From assembly GCF_004022215.1 (NCBI RefSeq), contig NZ_SAUZ01000016.1:1-64000 (forward strand): DNA of 64,000 nucleotides, read 5' to 3'. Made by a program: the position numbers and the translations under genes. Position 1 is the stretch's first letter; each line of letters starts with the position of its first letter. Of the stretch, positions 52,013 through 60,328 are shown in pieces. The stretch comes from Paenirhodobacter populi (GTDB lineage: Bacteria > Pseudomonadota > Alphaproteobacteria > Rhodobacterales > Rhodobacteraceae). The notes under the pieces are model-generated. The model did not search any database. It had not been told where the DNA came from and was given only the letters and a program-made list of their open reading frames with translations.

Positions 52013-52686
52013 GTCGTTCTCTCCGCTTCGAGGGTTTCAAGCCGCCCCAGCACCGCCGCGCCCGCGTTGCGCAGATGGGCGACCATCCGGTCTTCGGCGA
52101 GCCCGGCATCGCCCGCGGCAAGGGCGTCGAGGATGCCCAGATGTTCGCCGCATCCCTGCGCGAACCGTTCCGGCACCTGATGGATGTCGAACATGCAGGT
52201 GCGCAGGCGCAGATCGGCGATGGTCCGTTCCAGCGTGGCATTGCCGCTCGCCCGGGCGATCATGGCGTGGAAATCGTCATCGACGCGGCGCTGCTCCTCG
52301 CTCTCGCCGGTGCGCAGCAGGGCCTGCACGCGGTCCGCCATCTCGTCCAGCCGCGCGCGCGGCAGATGCACCGCCTGCCGGGCGCCGAACCCTTCCAGCG
52401 CGGCGCGCAGGGTGAAGATCTCGCGCACCTCGGCCATGGTCAGTTGCCGCACCCGCAGGAAGCGTCCGTCCTTGCGGGCAAGCCCGTCGGCCTCGATCCG
52501 CTTCAGCGCCTCGCGCACCGGGGTGCGGGACATGTCGAGCCAGTCCGCCAGCTTTTCCTCCTGCAAGGCGGCGCCGGGGGGAAGCTGCTGGCTCAGGATC
52601 ATGCCGATGATGCGGGCATGCGCGCGGGCGGACAGCGACTGGCTCACGCGGTCCTCCCCGGGCTTGGCTGGGTCGCGGGCGGTCAC
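52009..52686 (-). CDS. GntR-family transcriptional regulator (FCD type)
   Basis: 225 residues. Winged helix at about 20-80 (LPPGAALQEEKLADWLDMSR then TPVREALKRIEADGLARKDG), FCD domain with IFTLRAALEGFGARQAVH, DDFHAMIARASGNATLERTI and CGEHLGILDALAAGDAGLAE. Overlaps pxpC by 4 bases and the dehydrogenase by 4. Second of two GntR genes inside the same operon; sequences differ clearly, so this is not a duplication. Confidence 0.85.
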   Translation of the reverse strand: MTARDPAKPGEDRVSQSLSARAHARIIGMILSQQLPPGAALQEEKLADWLDMSRTPVREALKRIEADGLARKDGRFLRVRQLTMAEVREIFTLRAALEGFGARQAVHLPRARLDEMADRVQALLRTGESEEQRRVDDDFHAMIARASGNATLERTIADLRLRTCMFDIHQVPERFAQGCGEHLGILDALAAGDAGLAEDRMVAHLRNAGAAVLGRLETLEAERTT

Positions 52687-53618
52687 GGGGCACCGACCTC
52701 GGCCAGAGCGTGGCGAAAGGCCGCCCGCGCGGCGATCAGCAGATCCTCGGCCCGGTCCCGCGGCACGGCCTGAAAGCGGAAGCGGCGCCCGGTCGGCATC
52801 TGCGCCAGACGCGGCAGGTCGATACCGGTGACGGTGGCGATCTTGGGATAGCCGCCCGTCGTCTGCCGGTCGGCCATCAGCACCATCGGCCGGCCCGAGC
52901 CGGGCACCTGGATCGAGCCGGCCAGCGTTCCGTCCGAAACGATGTCATGCCCGCGCACAGCGGGCAGGTCCGGCCCGTCAAGGATCAGCGCCATCCGGTC
53001 GCGCTGGTTCGTGGCCGCATAGGGCCCGTTCAGGAACCGGCGCAGGATCTCGGGGCTGAAATAATCGTCCTGCGGCCCCATGACCACGCGGATGGCCCCG
53101 CCCCGCGTGCGCCACGGATTGCGCAGCACCCGGACCGGGCCGATGTCCCCCGCGCCAAGCGGCAGGTCGTCGCCATCCTGCAACGCACGCCCCTCAATCC
53201 CGCCGATCCCGGTGCGCAGATGCGTCGAGCGCGCGCCAAGCACCGGCGGCGTCGCGATCCCGCCGCTGACCGCGACATAGCCCCAGACCGAGCCGGGCGT
53301 CGCGCCCACCGAAAGCTCCTGCCCCGCGCGCAGCAGATGGCTGCGCCACGGCAGGGCGCGCGCGCCGTCGATCTTCAGATCCGTGGCCGCCGCGCAGACC
53401 GCCACCATCCGGTCATCCGCGAACCGCAGCACGCCGCCGACATAGGCGAATTCCAGTGCCGCCGCCTCCGCATCGTTGCCGACAAGGGCATTCGCCATGC
53501 GCAGCGCCTCGGGGTCCATCGGACCGGAGCCGGAAACCCCGAACCGCAGGAACCCGGCGCGGCCCGCGTCCTGCACCGTCATCATCAGCCCTGCGCGGAG
53601 AACCGTCACCTGCGCCAT
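52683..53618 (-). CDS. pxpC: 5-oxoprolinase subunit PxpC (KipA/biotin-dependent carboxyltransferase-like)
   Basis: 311 residues. Family motifs: VLRAGLMMTVQDAGRAGFLR near residue 6, GVSGSGPMDPEALRMANALV near 27 and VMGPQDDYFSPEILRRFLNG near 179, with SGRPMVLMADRQTTGGYPKI near 241. GGGAAGG precedes the ATG. It lies 12 bases after pxpA, as in ordinary pxp operons, while pxpB is in the other operon. Confidence 0.9.
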   Translation of the reverse strand: MAQVTVLRAGLMMTVQDAGRAGFLRFGVSGSGPMDPEALRMANALVGNDAEAAALEFAYVGGVLRFADDRMVAVCAAATDLKIDGARALPWRSHLLRAGQELSVGATPGSVWGYVAVSGGIATPPVLGARSTHLRTGIGGIEGRALQDGDDLPLGAGDIGPVRVLRNPWRTRGGAIRVVMGPQDDYFSPEILRRFLNGPYAATNQRDRMALILDGPDLPAVRGHDIVSDGTLAGSIQVPGSGRPMVLMADRQTTGGYPKIATVTGIDLPRLAQMPTGRRFRFQAVPRDRAEDLLIAARAAFRHALAEVGAP

Positions 53619-53630
53619 GCCGCCCTTCCC

Positions 53631-54398
53631 TCAGGCACGGGCGAAAGGCGCGATGCCGACGCCCTCGCCCTCCAGCGCGGTTTTCAGCGCACGGGCCATG
53701 CCGACCGCGCCGGGGGTATCGCCATGCACGCAGAGCGTCGCGGCCTCGACCGGCAGCTTTTGCCCGCCCGTCGTCGGGATATTCCCGTTCACCACCATTT
53801 CCAGCACCTGATCGAGGCTTTGCCGCGGATCATGGATCACCGCACCGGGCTGGCTGCGGGGGGTCAGCTCGCCCCGGTCGGTATAGGTGCGGTCGGCATA
53901 AATCTCGCACGCGACGCGCAGCCCGGCCTTTTCGGCGGCGGTATAGGTCTCGGAATAGGGCAACGAGACATAGACCAGCGTCGGATCCACCGCCGCCACC
54001 GCCCGCACGCAGACCGCCGCCAGATCCGCATCCACCGCCGCCATGTTGCCAAGCGCGCCGTGGGTCTTCACATGGGTCATCCGGTGGCCGACGACCTCGG
54101 CCATGCCGCGCAGGGCGACGATCTGATAGACCAGCTGCGCCTCCAGATCCTCGGGCCGTTCGCCCGAGATGCGCCGCCGACCGAAGCCGTAGAGATCGGC
54201 AAAGGACGGATGCGCACCGACCGAGACGCCTTTGGCCTTCGCCATCTCCAGCGTGCGGCGCATGACGACCGGATCGCCCGCGTGAAAGCCGCAGGCGATA
54301 TTCGCCGAGGACACCAGATCGAGCATCGCCGCATCGTCGCCGACGGTCCAGGCGCCGAAGCCTTCCCCCATGTCGCAATTGAGGTCGATGGTGCGCAT
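53631..54398 (-). CDS. pxpA: 5-oxoprolinase subunit PxpA (LamB/YcsF family)
   Basis: 255 residues. The start MRTIDLNCDMGEGFGAWTVG is the family signature, followed by NIACGFHAGDPVVMRRTLEM near 33, VGAHPSFADLYGFGRR near 60, HVKTHGALGN near 105 and CVHGDTPGAVGMARAL near 224. The histidines and acidic residues of the TIM-barrel metal site are intact. It heads the operon pxpA-pxpC-gntR-dehydrogenase-amidohydrolase-gntR. The ATG at 54398 is preferred over an upstream in-frame one because it begins the signature. Confidence 0.9.
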   Translation of the reverse strand: MRTIDLNCDMGEGFGAWTVGDDAAMLDLVSSANIACGFHAGDPVVMRRTLEMAKAKGVSVGAHPSFADLYGFGRRRISGERPEDLEAQLVYQIVALRGMAEVVGHRMTHVKTHGALGNMAAVDADLAAVCVRAVAAVDPTLVYVSLPYSETYTAAEKAGLRVACEIYADRTYTDRGELTPRSQPGAVIHDPRQSLDQVLEMVVNGNIPTTGGQKLPVEAATLCVHGDTPGAVGMARALKTALEGEGVGIAPFARA

Positions 54399-54460
54399 GG
54401 CTTTCCCTTTCGTCAGCCGGAACACGGGCCGCAGGAACATGGCCGCAACAGGGCCGCGTC

Positions 54461-54492
54461 AGATTTCGGATACCCGCTGTATACTGAAATCT
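54461..54492. promoter_or_regulatory. GntR-type operator candidate upstream of pxpA
   Basis: Minus strand: TTTCAGTATAC, 5 bases, GTATCCG (54467-54489), extended to near-palindromic AGATTTC ends at 54461 and 54492. It lies 69 bases before pxpA. The same blocks and spacing occur before the second TRAP operon. Confidence 0.7.
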
Positions 54493-54569
54493 CAAGGGCC
54501 TTGCCCCGTCCGTCCCGGGGGTCCGATCCGGAAATCCGCTGCCCGCCCGTTTTCCGGGCAGGCCGACGA

Positions 54570-55802
54570 TTAGCGCCCGTCCAGCCGCTCCACCCGGCGC
54601 AGTTCGGGAAAGAGCCGCATCCAGACCAGCACCACGGCCAGCGTGCCGACCCCGCCGATCACCCCCGCCGCGACCGGCCCGGCAAGACCGGCGGCCATGC
54701 CGGATTCGAATTCGCCCAACTGGTTCGAGGTCCCGATGAACAGCGAATTCACCGCATTGACCCGGCCGCGCATCTCATCCGGCGTCAGGAGCTGCACGAG
54801 AGAGCTGCGGATCACCACGCTGACATTGTCGGCGGCGCCGGTGATCAGCAGCGCGAGGATCGACAGGGCGATATTGCTCGACAGCGCGAACAGGACCGTC
54901 GCCAGACCGAAGACCGCGACGGCAAGGAACATCTTGCGGCCCGCGCTGCGGGTGATCGGCCGGCGCGCCAGCACGATCGACATCAGCAGCGCCCCGACGG
55001 CCGGCGCCGCGCGCAGCAGGCCAAGCCCGATCGGCCCGGCGGCAAGGATGTCGCTGGCAAAGATCGGCAGCAGCGCCACCGCCCCGCCGAACAGCACCGC
55101 GAACAGATCAAGCGAGATCGTCCCGAGGATCGCCGGCCGCCCCCGGATGAAGGACAGCCCCGCGAAGACCGTGCCGAGCGAGATCGGCGTTTTCGGATGC
55201 CCCGCGCTGACCAGCCGGATCGAGGCGACGTTCCATCCCGCGATGACAAAGGCGACCATCGAGAACAGGAACGGCGCCCGCTCGCCGAACCCATACAGCA
55301 GCCCGCCCAGAGACGGGCCAACGATCAGCGCCGTCTGCATGAAGGAGGATGAGGTCGCCACCGCCCGTTGCAGCATCGACCGGCTGACGATGTTCGGCAG
55401 CAGCGAGGCCATCGTCGGCCGCTCGAACGCCTGACAGCCGCCAAGGACCGCGACGGCGATCAGGATCATCGGGGCGGAAAACGTCCCGGTCAGGATCAGC
55501 GCGCCGATGCACAGCGCGGTCAGCCCCTCGATGATCTGGCACAGGAACCCGATGCGCCGCCGGTCGAAGCGGTCCACCACCGGCCCCGCCACGAAGGTCA
55601 GCACCGCCATCGCGGCGAACTGGCTGAGTCCGACGAAGCCCAGCATGTAGGCGTTCTGGGTCAGGTCATACATCATCCAGCCAAGCGCGACGGCCAGCGA
55701 CTGGAATCCCAGCGAGGAACAGATGCGCGAGGAAATGAAATGCCGGTAATTGCCGTTGTGAAGCACCTGCTGCTGGTCGATGCCCTGTGCCGTTTCGCTC
55801 AC
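54570..55802 (-). CDS. MFS transporter (EntS-like)
   Basis: 410 residues with about twelve membrane segments. The loop FVAGPVVDRFDRRRIGFLCQ near residue 72 is the MFS motif A region, and the overall pattern resembles the EntS/MFS_3 group of exporters. The start is GTG at 55802, preceded by GGGAG with about 10 bases spacing. No siderophore genes are near, so the exported substrate is unknown. It stands alone between the pxpA operon and a divergent metallohydrolase. Confidence 0.8.
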   Translation of the reverse strand: MSETAQGIDQQQVLHNGNYRHFISSRICSSLGFQSLAVALGWMMYDLTQNAYMLGFVGLSQFAAMAVLTFVAGPVVDRFDRRRIGFLCQIIEGLTALCIGALILTGTFSAPMILIAVAVLGGCQAFERPTMASLLPNIVSRSMLQRAVATSSSFMQTALIVGPSLGGLLYGFGERAPFLFSMVAFVIAGWNVASIRLVSAGHPKTPISLGTVFAGLSFIRGRPAILGTISLDLFAVLFGGAVALLPIFASDILAAGPIGLGLLRAAPAVGALLMSIVLARRPITRSAGRKMFLAVAVFGLATVLFALSSNIALSILALLITGAADNVSVVIRSSLVQLLTPDEMRGRVNAVNSLFIGTSNQLGEFESGMAAGLAGPVAAGVIGGVGTLAVVLVWMRLFPELRRVERLDGR

Positions 55803-56122
55803 GACCGCCCGTCTCCCGCCAAGCCCTGCCAGTGGCCGGCGCCATCGGCGTTCGGGCCGCGCCGTCCGGACAGGGGCGGATCCGCGGCACCAGAACGCCT
55901 CTAGCCGAAGCGCCGACCCCCTGTCAAATCCTCCCCGCCGGACGCGCAGGCAAGTGATCGCCGGCGGGCCGTGGCCCCGGCTGGACCTTTACCGCGTCCC
56001 GGCTAAGATCGCGCATATGGAAACGATCCTGCGTCATAGGAAACCCGATGCGCCGCGCCGGAACTGCCCCCCCGGCGGGACGTTTCCACCCCGCATGGCG
56101 TGAACCGCGGAAAGGAGCCAGA
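55803..56122. other. 320-base divergent promoter region
   Basis: Space between the MFS gene and the metallohydrolase gene. No coding signal. Two similar blocks, CGCATATGGAAAC at 56012-56024 and CGTCATAGGAAAC at 56032-56044, lie 20 bases apart (about two helical turns) and could be a regulator's direct repeats. AAGGAG near 56111 is the ribosome binding site of the downstream gene. Confidence 0.4.
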
Positions 56123-57085
56123 ATGGCCGGTCCTGTCGACAGCGTTCCGGGCGGAGGCGCCTCTGTCAGCCAGCCCGCGCCCACCGGGCAGTCCGCATCG
56201 CGCGGCGCGGGTTCGCCCGATGTCTTCGTCTTTCACGACGCCCGCACCGGATCGCTGCAATATATCGTGGCGGATCCCGCCTCGGGCGCCGCGGCGATCA
56301 TCGATCCGGTTCTGGATTTCGACGAAAGATCCGGCAGCACCGCCACGGCCAGCACCGACCGGTTGCTGGATTTCATCGCGGCGCGGGGCCTGCGCGTGGA
56401 ATGGATCCTCGACACCCATCCGCATGCGGATCATTTCTCGGCCGCGCATTACCTGAAACTGCGGACCGGCGCGCCGATGGCGATCGGTGCCGGAGTGCGC
56501 GCGGTGCAGGCTCTGTGGCGCGACATCTACAACTGGCCCGGTCTGGCGGTGGACGGATCGCAGTGGGATCGCCTGTTCGCGCCGGGCGACAGCTTGCGGA
56601 TCGGCGGGATCGAGGGGCGGGTGATCGCCTCGCCGGGGCATACGCTGGCCTCGGTCACCTATCTTATCGGCGATGCGGCCTTCGTGCATGACACGATCTT
56701 CATGCCCGACGCCGGCACGGCGCGGGCGGATTTCCCCGGCGGCAGCGCGGGGGCGTTGTGGGACTCCATTCAGGACATCCTGTCCCTGCCGGACGACACG
56801 CGCCTGTTCACCGGGCATGACTACTGCCCCGAGGGCCGGGCGCCGCAATGGGAAAGCACCCCGGCCACGCAGCGCGCGACGAACACCCACCTGACGCAAT
56901 GCCCGACGCGCGAGGCCTTTGTCGCCATGCGCACGGCGCGGGACCGCACCCTGCCGATGCCGAACCGGATCCTGCAGGCCCTGCAGGTCAACATCAACGG
57001 CGGCCGGTTGCCGGAGCCCGAGGCCAATGGCCGACGCTACCTGAAAATCCCGCTCGACCTGTTTCCGGATGCCGCCTGGGACTGA
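56123..57085 (+). CDS. MBL-fold metallohydrolase, ETHE1/persulfide-dioxygenase-like
   Basis: 320 residues. The metal motif reads LDTHPHADHFSAAHYLK near residues 95-110 (H-x-H-x-D-H), then SPGHTLASVTYLIGD near 175, HDTIFMPDAGTARADFPG near 193 and FTGHDYCPEGR near 233. This order, with the acidic P-D-x-G-x-x-R segment, matches type II persulfide dioxygenases and the Blh protein of BigR operons. No rhodanese or BigR regulator is adjacent. The first 30 residues are Ala/Gly/Ser-rich and not part of the fold. The ATG at 56123 follows AAGGAG and is preferred to an ATG at 56048. Confidence 0.75.
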   Translation: MAGPVDSVPGGGASVSQPAPTGQSASRGAGSPDVFVFHDARTGSLQYIVADPASGAAAIIDPVLDFDERSGSTATASTDRLLDFIAARGLRVEWILDTHPHADHFSAAHYLKLRTGAPMAIGAGVRAVQALWRDIYNWPGLAVDGSQWDRLFAPGDSLRIGGIEGRVIASPGHTLASVTYLIGDAAFVHDTIFMPDAGTARADFPGGSAGALWDSIQDILSLPDDTRLFTGHDYCPEGRAPQWESTPATQRATNTHLTQCPTREAFVAMRTARDRTLPMPNRILQALQVNINGGRLPEPEANGRRYLKIPLDLFPDAAWD

Positions 57086-57943
57086 TCAGCCGTCGAAACG
57101 GGCGCGATAGGCGGTCGGCGTCTCCCCCCGCACCGCGCGGAACCGGCGCGAGAAATAGGGCGGATCGGCATAGCCCAGCCGGTAGCCGATTTCGGCGACG
57201 GGCAGCCGGGTGAAGGCCAGAAGGCGGCTCGCCTCGGTCATCACGGCGGCCTCGATATGGCGCAGCGCGCTTTCCCCGATCGCCGCGCGGCAGATCCGGT
57301 TCAGATGCCCCGGGGTGATCGACAGGGCCGAGGCATAATCCTCCACCCCCCAGCCCTCGCCCAGATGCGCGCCGATCAGTCGGTCGAATTCCAGCATCCG
57401 CCGCTGCGACAGCGGTTCGACCTGCTCGGCCTTGCGCAGCGCGATCTCGGCGGCGATGGCCAGAACCCCCTGCGCCAGCGCGATGAGCAGCGGCGCGCGG
57501 AACGGCCCCGTCCCGGAAAAGGTCGCGGCGATCTGGTCCAGCAAGGACAGCATGCGGGGATCGGCCTCGCCATGGATCGGGCGCGCCAGCCGGCCCCGGA
57601 GCGCGTCGGGGGCAAAGCCGGTCACGACGGTCAGCGGGAAGGAGAGGACCAGCCCCTCGCACCCCTGACGGAAGGCGAATCCATGCACGGCCTGCGCCGG
57701 GACGAACAGGAAATCGCCGTCCTCCAGCCGGACCTCGCGTCCGTCCACCCGGACCCGCGCCGCGCCGCGGCCCATGTGGAACAGCTGCGCCATCTCACGG
57801 TGGCGGTGCGGGGAAATCACCCAGTCGTGCAGCCGCGCCCGATCCCATATCCGTTCGCAATGGATCACATCCGGAAAGGCCCCGGTTTCCCCGAACAGGT
57901 TGAACACCGGGATTCTGGCGGAATCTTGCGATGACGTTTTCAT
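57086..57943 (-). CDS. AraC-family transcriptional regulator (PobR-like position)
   Basis: 285 residues. An N-terminal cupin-like sensing domain (WVISPHRHREMAQLFHMGRG near residue 40, FVPAQAVHGFAFRQ near 80) is followed by two helix-turn-helix units at about 175-280, including PVAEIGYRLGYADPPYFSRR, the AraC signature. The start MKTSSQDSAR at 57943 begins just before the sensing domain. It diverges from pobA with 89 bases between, so activation of pobA by 4-hydroxybenzoate is likely. It converges tail to tail, without a gap, on the metallohydrolase. Confidence 0.85.
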   Translation of the reverse strand: MKTSSQDSARIPVFNLFGETGAFPDVIHCERIWDRARLHDWVISPHRHREMAQLFHMGRGAARVRVDGREVRLEDGDFLFVPAQAVHGFAFRQGCEGLVLSFPLTVVTGFAPDALRGRLARPIHGEADPRMLSLLDQIAATFSGTGPFRAPLLIALAQGVLAIAAEIALRKAEQVEPLSQRRMLEFDRLIGAHLGEGWGVEDYASALSITPGHLNRICRAAIGESALRHIEAAVMTEASRLLAFTRLPVAEIGYRLGYADPPYFSRRFRAVRGETPTAYRARFDG

Positions 57944-57985
57944 GCACGAAAAATACCAGACATTGCCGCATCCGTCCATTCGTGC
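57944..57985. promoter_or_regulatory. Inverted repeat between the AraC regulator and pobA
   Basis: GCACGAA (57944-57950) and TTCGTGC (57979-57985) are perfect arms 28 bases apart in the 89-base divergent space. A possible AraC-type site; arms are short, so chance is not excluded. Confidence 0.35.
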
Positions 57986-58032
57986 CCGGCCCCGCGACGG
58001 ATAGGAATGGGGGCAGGGAGAACAATCGGAAC

Positions 58033-59208
58033 ATGCGCATGGATACTCAGGTCGTCATCATCGGCGGCGGGCCGTCGGGCCTTCTGCTGTCGCAACTGCT
58101 GAACCGCGAAGGGATCGCCACCGTCATTCTGGAACGCTCGGACCGGGATCATGTGCTGTCGCGGATCCGCGCGGGCATTCTGGAATGGGGCACGGTCGAG
58201 ATGCTGCGCGAGGCGGGCGTCGGCGCGCGGATGGACGCCGAGGGCTTCCCCCATGACGGCACATGGATCACCGATGCCGATCTGATGGTGCATATCGACT
58301 TCAAGGCGCTGACCGGCAAGAAGGTCATGGTCTACGGCCAGACCGAGGTGACGCAGGATCTGTATCGGGCGCAGGACGCGATGGGCACGACCATCCTGCA
58401 TGGGGTCGAGGATGTGCGGATCCTCGACCTGGACGGCGCGCAGGCCCGCGTCGAATTCACCCAGAACGGCGAGAGCCGCAGCCTGACCTGCGCCTGGGTT
58501 GCGGGCTGCGACGGGTTTCATGGCGTGTCGCGCAAGACCATCCCTGCGGAGAAACGGCGAGAGTTCGAGCGGGTCTATCCGTTCGGCTGGCTTGGCATCC
58601 TGTCGCGCACGCCGCCGGTGAACGACGAGCTGATCTACGCCAGTTCGCCCCACGGCTTCGCGCTGGCCTCGATGCGCAACGCCGCTCTGGTGCGCTATTA
58701 CGTGCAGGTGCCGCTGGCCGACAGGGTCGAGGACTGGTCCGACGACCGCTTCTGGACAGAGTTCCGGCGCCGCATCCCCTCACAGGCGGCGGAACGGCTG
58801 ATCACCGGCCCGTCGATCGAAAAGTCGATCGCGCCGCTGCGCAGTTTCGTGTCCGAGCCGCTCCGCTGGGGCCGGCTGTTCCTTGTGGGCGATGCCGCGC
58901 ATATCGTGCCGCCGACCGGGGCGAAGGGGCTGAATCTGGCGGTTTCGGACGTGTTCTACCTGCATCAGGCGCTGATCGCGGCGCTGAAGACCGGCGACGA
59001 AAAAGGCATCGACGCCTATTCCGAGCGCGCCCTGCGCCGGATCTGGAAGGCGATGCGCTTCAGCTGGCAGATGACGACCATGCTGCACCGGTTCGACGGC
59101 GAGGACGGCTTTGCCGCGCAGATGCGCCGCGCGACGCTGGCGCATCTGGCGGAATCGGGAACCGCGCGCAAGGATCTGGCGGAGAATTATGTGGGATTGC
59201 CCTATTAG
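58033..59208 (+). CDS. pobA: 4-hydroxybenzoate 3-monooxygenase
   Basis: 391 residues, against about 394 for the family. FAD motif VVIIGGGPSG at residues 7-16, the DG-type motif VAGCDGFHGVSRKTIP near 156, and the second FAD motif LVGDAAHIVPPTGAKGLNLA near 283 are all present. It hydroxylates 4-hydroxybenzoate to protocatechuate using NADPH and O2 in the cytoplasm. GGGAG lies about 13 bases before the ATG; a second ATG follows two codons on. It feeds the pca genes that follow, which start on the far side of pcaQ. Confidence 0.93.
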   Translation: MRMDTQVVIIGGGPSGLLLSQLLNREGIATVILERSDRDHVLSRIRAGILEWGTVEMLREAGVGARMDAEGFPHDGTWITDADLMVHIDFKALTGKKVMVYGQTEVTQDLYRAQDAMGTTILHGVEDVRILDLDGAQARVEFTQNGESRSLTCAWVAGCDGFHGVSRKTIPAEKRREFERVYPFGWLGILSRTPPVNDELIYASSPHGFALASMRNAALVRYYVQVPLADRVEDWSDDRFWTEFRRRIPSQAAERLITGPSIEKSIAPLRSFVSEPLRWGRLFLVGDAAHIVPPTGAKGLNLAVSDVFYLHQALIAALKTGDEKGIDAYSERALRRIWKAMRFSWQMTTMLHRFDGEDGFAAQMRRATLAHLAESGTARKDLAENYVGLPY

Positions 59209-59237
59209 GGATCGGAGCGTGGGCGAATAGGGAGGCA

Positions 59238-59302
59238 GGGGGCCAGCCCCCTCTTGGCCTTCGGCCAATTCACCCCCGGGATATTTATGGAAAGATGATG
59301 GG
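59238..59302 (+). repeat. Dispersed intergenic repeat, copy F
   Basis: GGGGGC-CA-GCCCCC at 59238-59251, an inner stem TTGGCC-TTC-GGCCAA, then TTCACCCCCGGGATATTTAT and GGAAAGATGATGGG. It lies between the convergent pobA and pcaQ genes. Confidence 0.85.
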
Positions 59303-59327
59303 AGCGGGCCGTTTTCCCGGGGGAAGG

Positions 59328-60242
59328 TCACGCCCCGAGCCCGATCGCGGCATGGTCGATCGCCGCGATCAGGCCCGCCGCCTCGGGCGAGGGGGCGCCG
59401 CCTTCGCGCAGGGAGATGCCCACCGGCCCGCCCAGCAGGTCGTTGCGGATCGGCAGGACCGCCAGCGCGCCGGATTCCAGCTCGGGCCGCACCACGCCTT
59501 CGGAGATGAACCAGACGGTGTCGGATTGCAGAACCACCTCGCGCCCGAAGGCCAGCGAGACGTTTTCATAGGCGGGTTGCGGATCCTCGATCCCCACGGA
59601 ATGCAGCCAGTTCCCTACGGCGGCGGCGATCAGCGCGCCCTGTGGCGGCAGCATCAGCGGGTAATGCGCAAGCTCGCCGTAGTCCCAGTCCGGCCGCAAC
59701 AACGGATGGCCCCGATGCACCACCGGCACCACCTTTTCCCAGTAGAGACGGCGGAAGCTGAGCCCCTCGTGATTGCCCTGTTGCGGCATCCGGCCGACCA
59801 CGAGGTCGAGCTGACCTTCGCGCAGGAGCGAGAGGAGAAGCCAGTTCGGCCCGGTCATCACGTCGATCAGCACCTCAGGATGCGCGGCGCGGAAGGCCAG
59901 CGCCGCATGCGGCACCAGACCCGTCGCCGCCGTCGGCAGAACGCCCGCCCGCACCCGGGGCCGCTGCTTCGGCGGATCGCGCACCAGCCTTTGCGCCCGT
60001 TCCAGATCCAGGATCGCCGTTCCCGCATGGGTTTGATAGACGCGCCCCGCCGCGGTCAGGCTGAGCCTGCGGCCCGAGCGGTCGAAGAGCGCGGTGCCGA
60101 GGATCTCTTCCAGTTCGCGGATCGTCTTGGATGCCGCGGGCTGGCTGACATGCAGCGCCTCGGCCGCGGCGGACAGGCTGCCAAGGCGCGCCACCTCAAG
60201 AAAGCAGCGCAGATGGCGCAGGCGCAGATGTGGACTGAGCAT
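59328..60242 (-). CDS. pcaQ: LysR-family regulator of protocatechuate genes (PcaQ)
   Basis: 304 residues from the ATG at 60242. The helix-turn-helix (LRLRHLRCFLEVARLGSLSA, then HVSQPAASKTIRELEEILG) and the long effector domain are those of PcaQ. Position divergent from pcaDCHGB supports it. An in-frame ATG at 60254 also exists, but it lies inside the predicted PcaQ site, and homologues start close to MLSPHLRLRHL. In Rhizobiales PcaQ activates pcaDCHGB with 3-carboxymuconate or its lactone as inducer. Confidence 0.9.
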   Translation of the reverse strand: MLSPHLRLRHLRCFLEVARLGSLSAAAEALHVSQPAASKTIRELEEILGTALFDRSGRRLSLTAAGRVYQTHAGTAILDLERAQRLVRDPPKQRPRVRAGVLPTAATGLVPHAALAFRAAHPEVLIDVMTGPNWLLLSLLREGQLDLVVGRMPQQGNHEGLSFRRLYWEKVVPVVHRGHPLLRPDWDYGELAHYPLMLPPQGALIAAAVGNWLHSVGIEDPQPAYENVSLAFGREVVLQSDTVWFISEGVVRPELESGALAVLPIRNDLLGGPVGISLREGGAPSPEAAGLIAAIDHAAIGLGA

Positions 60243-60245
60243 TTC

Positions 60246-60261
60246 ATAACCCATACGTTAT
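60246..60261. promoter_or_regulatory. PcaQ operator
   Basis: ATAACC-CATA-CGTTAT matches the PcaQ consensus ATAACC-N4-GGTTAA (known from Sinorhizobium) at 10 of 12 fixed positions and is itself an almost perfect dyad. It lies 68 bases upstream of the pcaD start, where an activator site is expected, and directly before the pcaQ start, which fits autoregulation. Confidence 0.75.
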
Positions 60262-60328
60262 GCGTTCAGTTGATCATTATAATTTTCACGGCGCATTTGT
60301 CATGCCATAAAAGGATCAGGGGGAAGAC

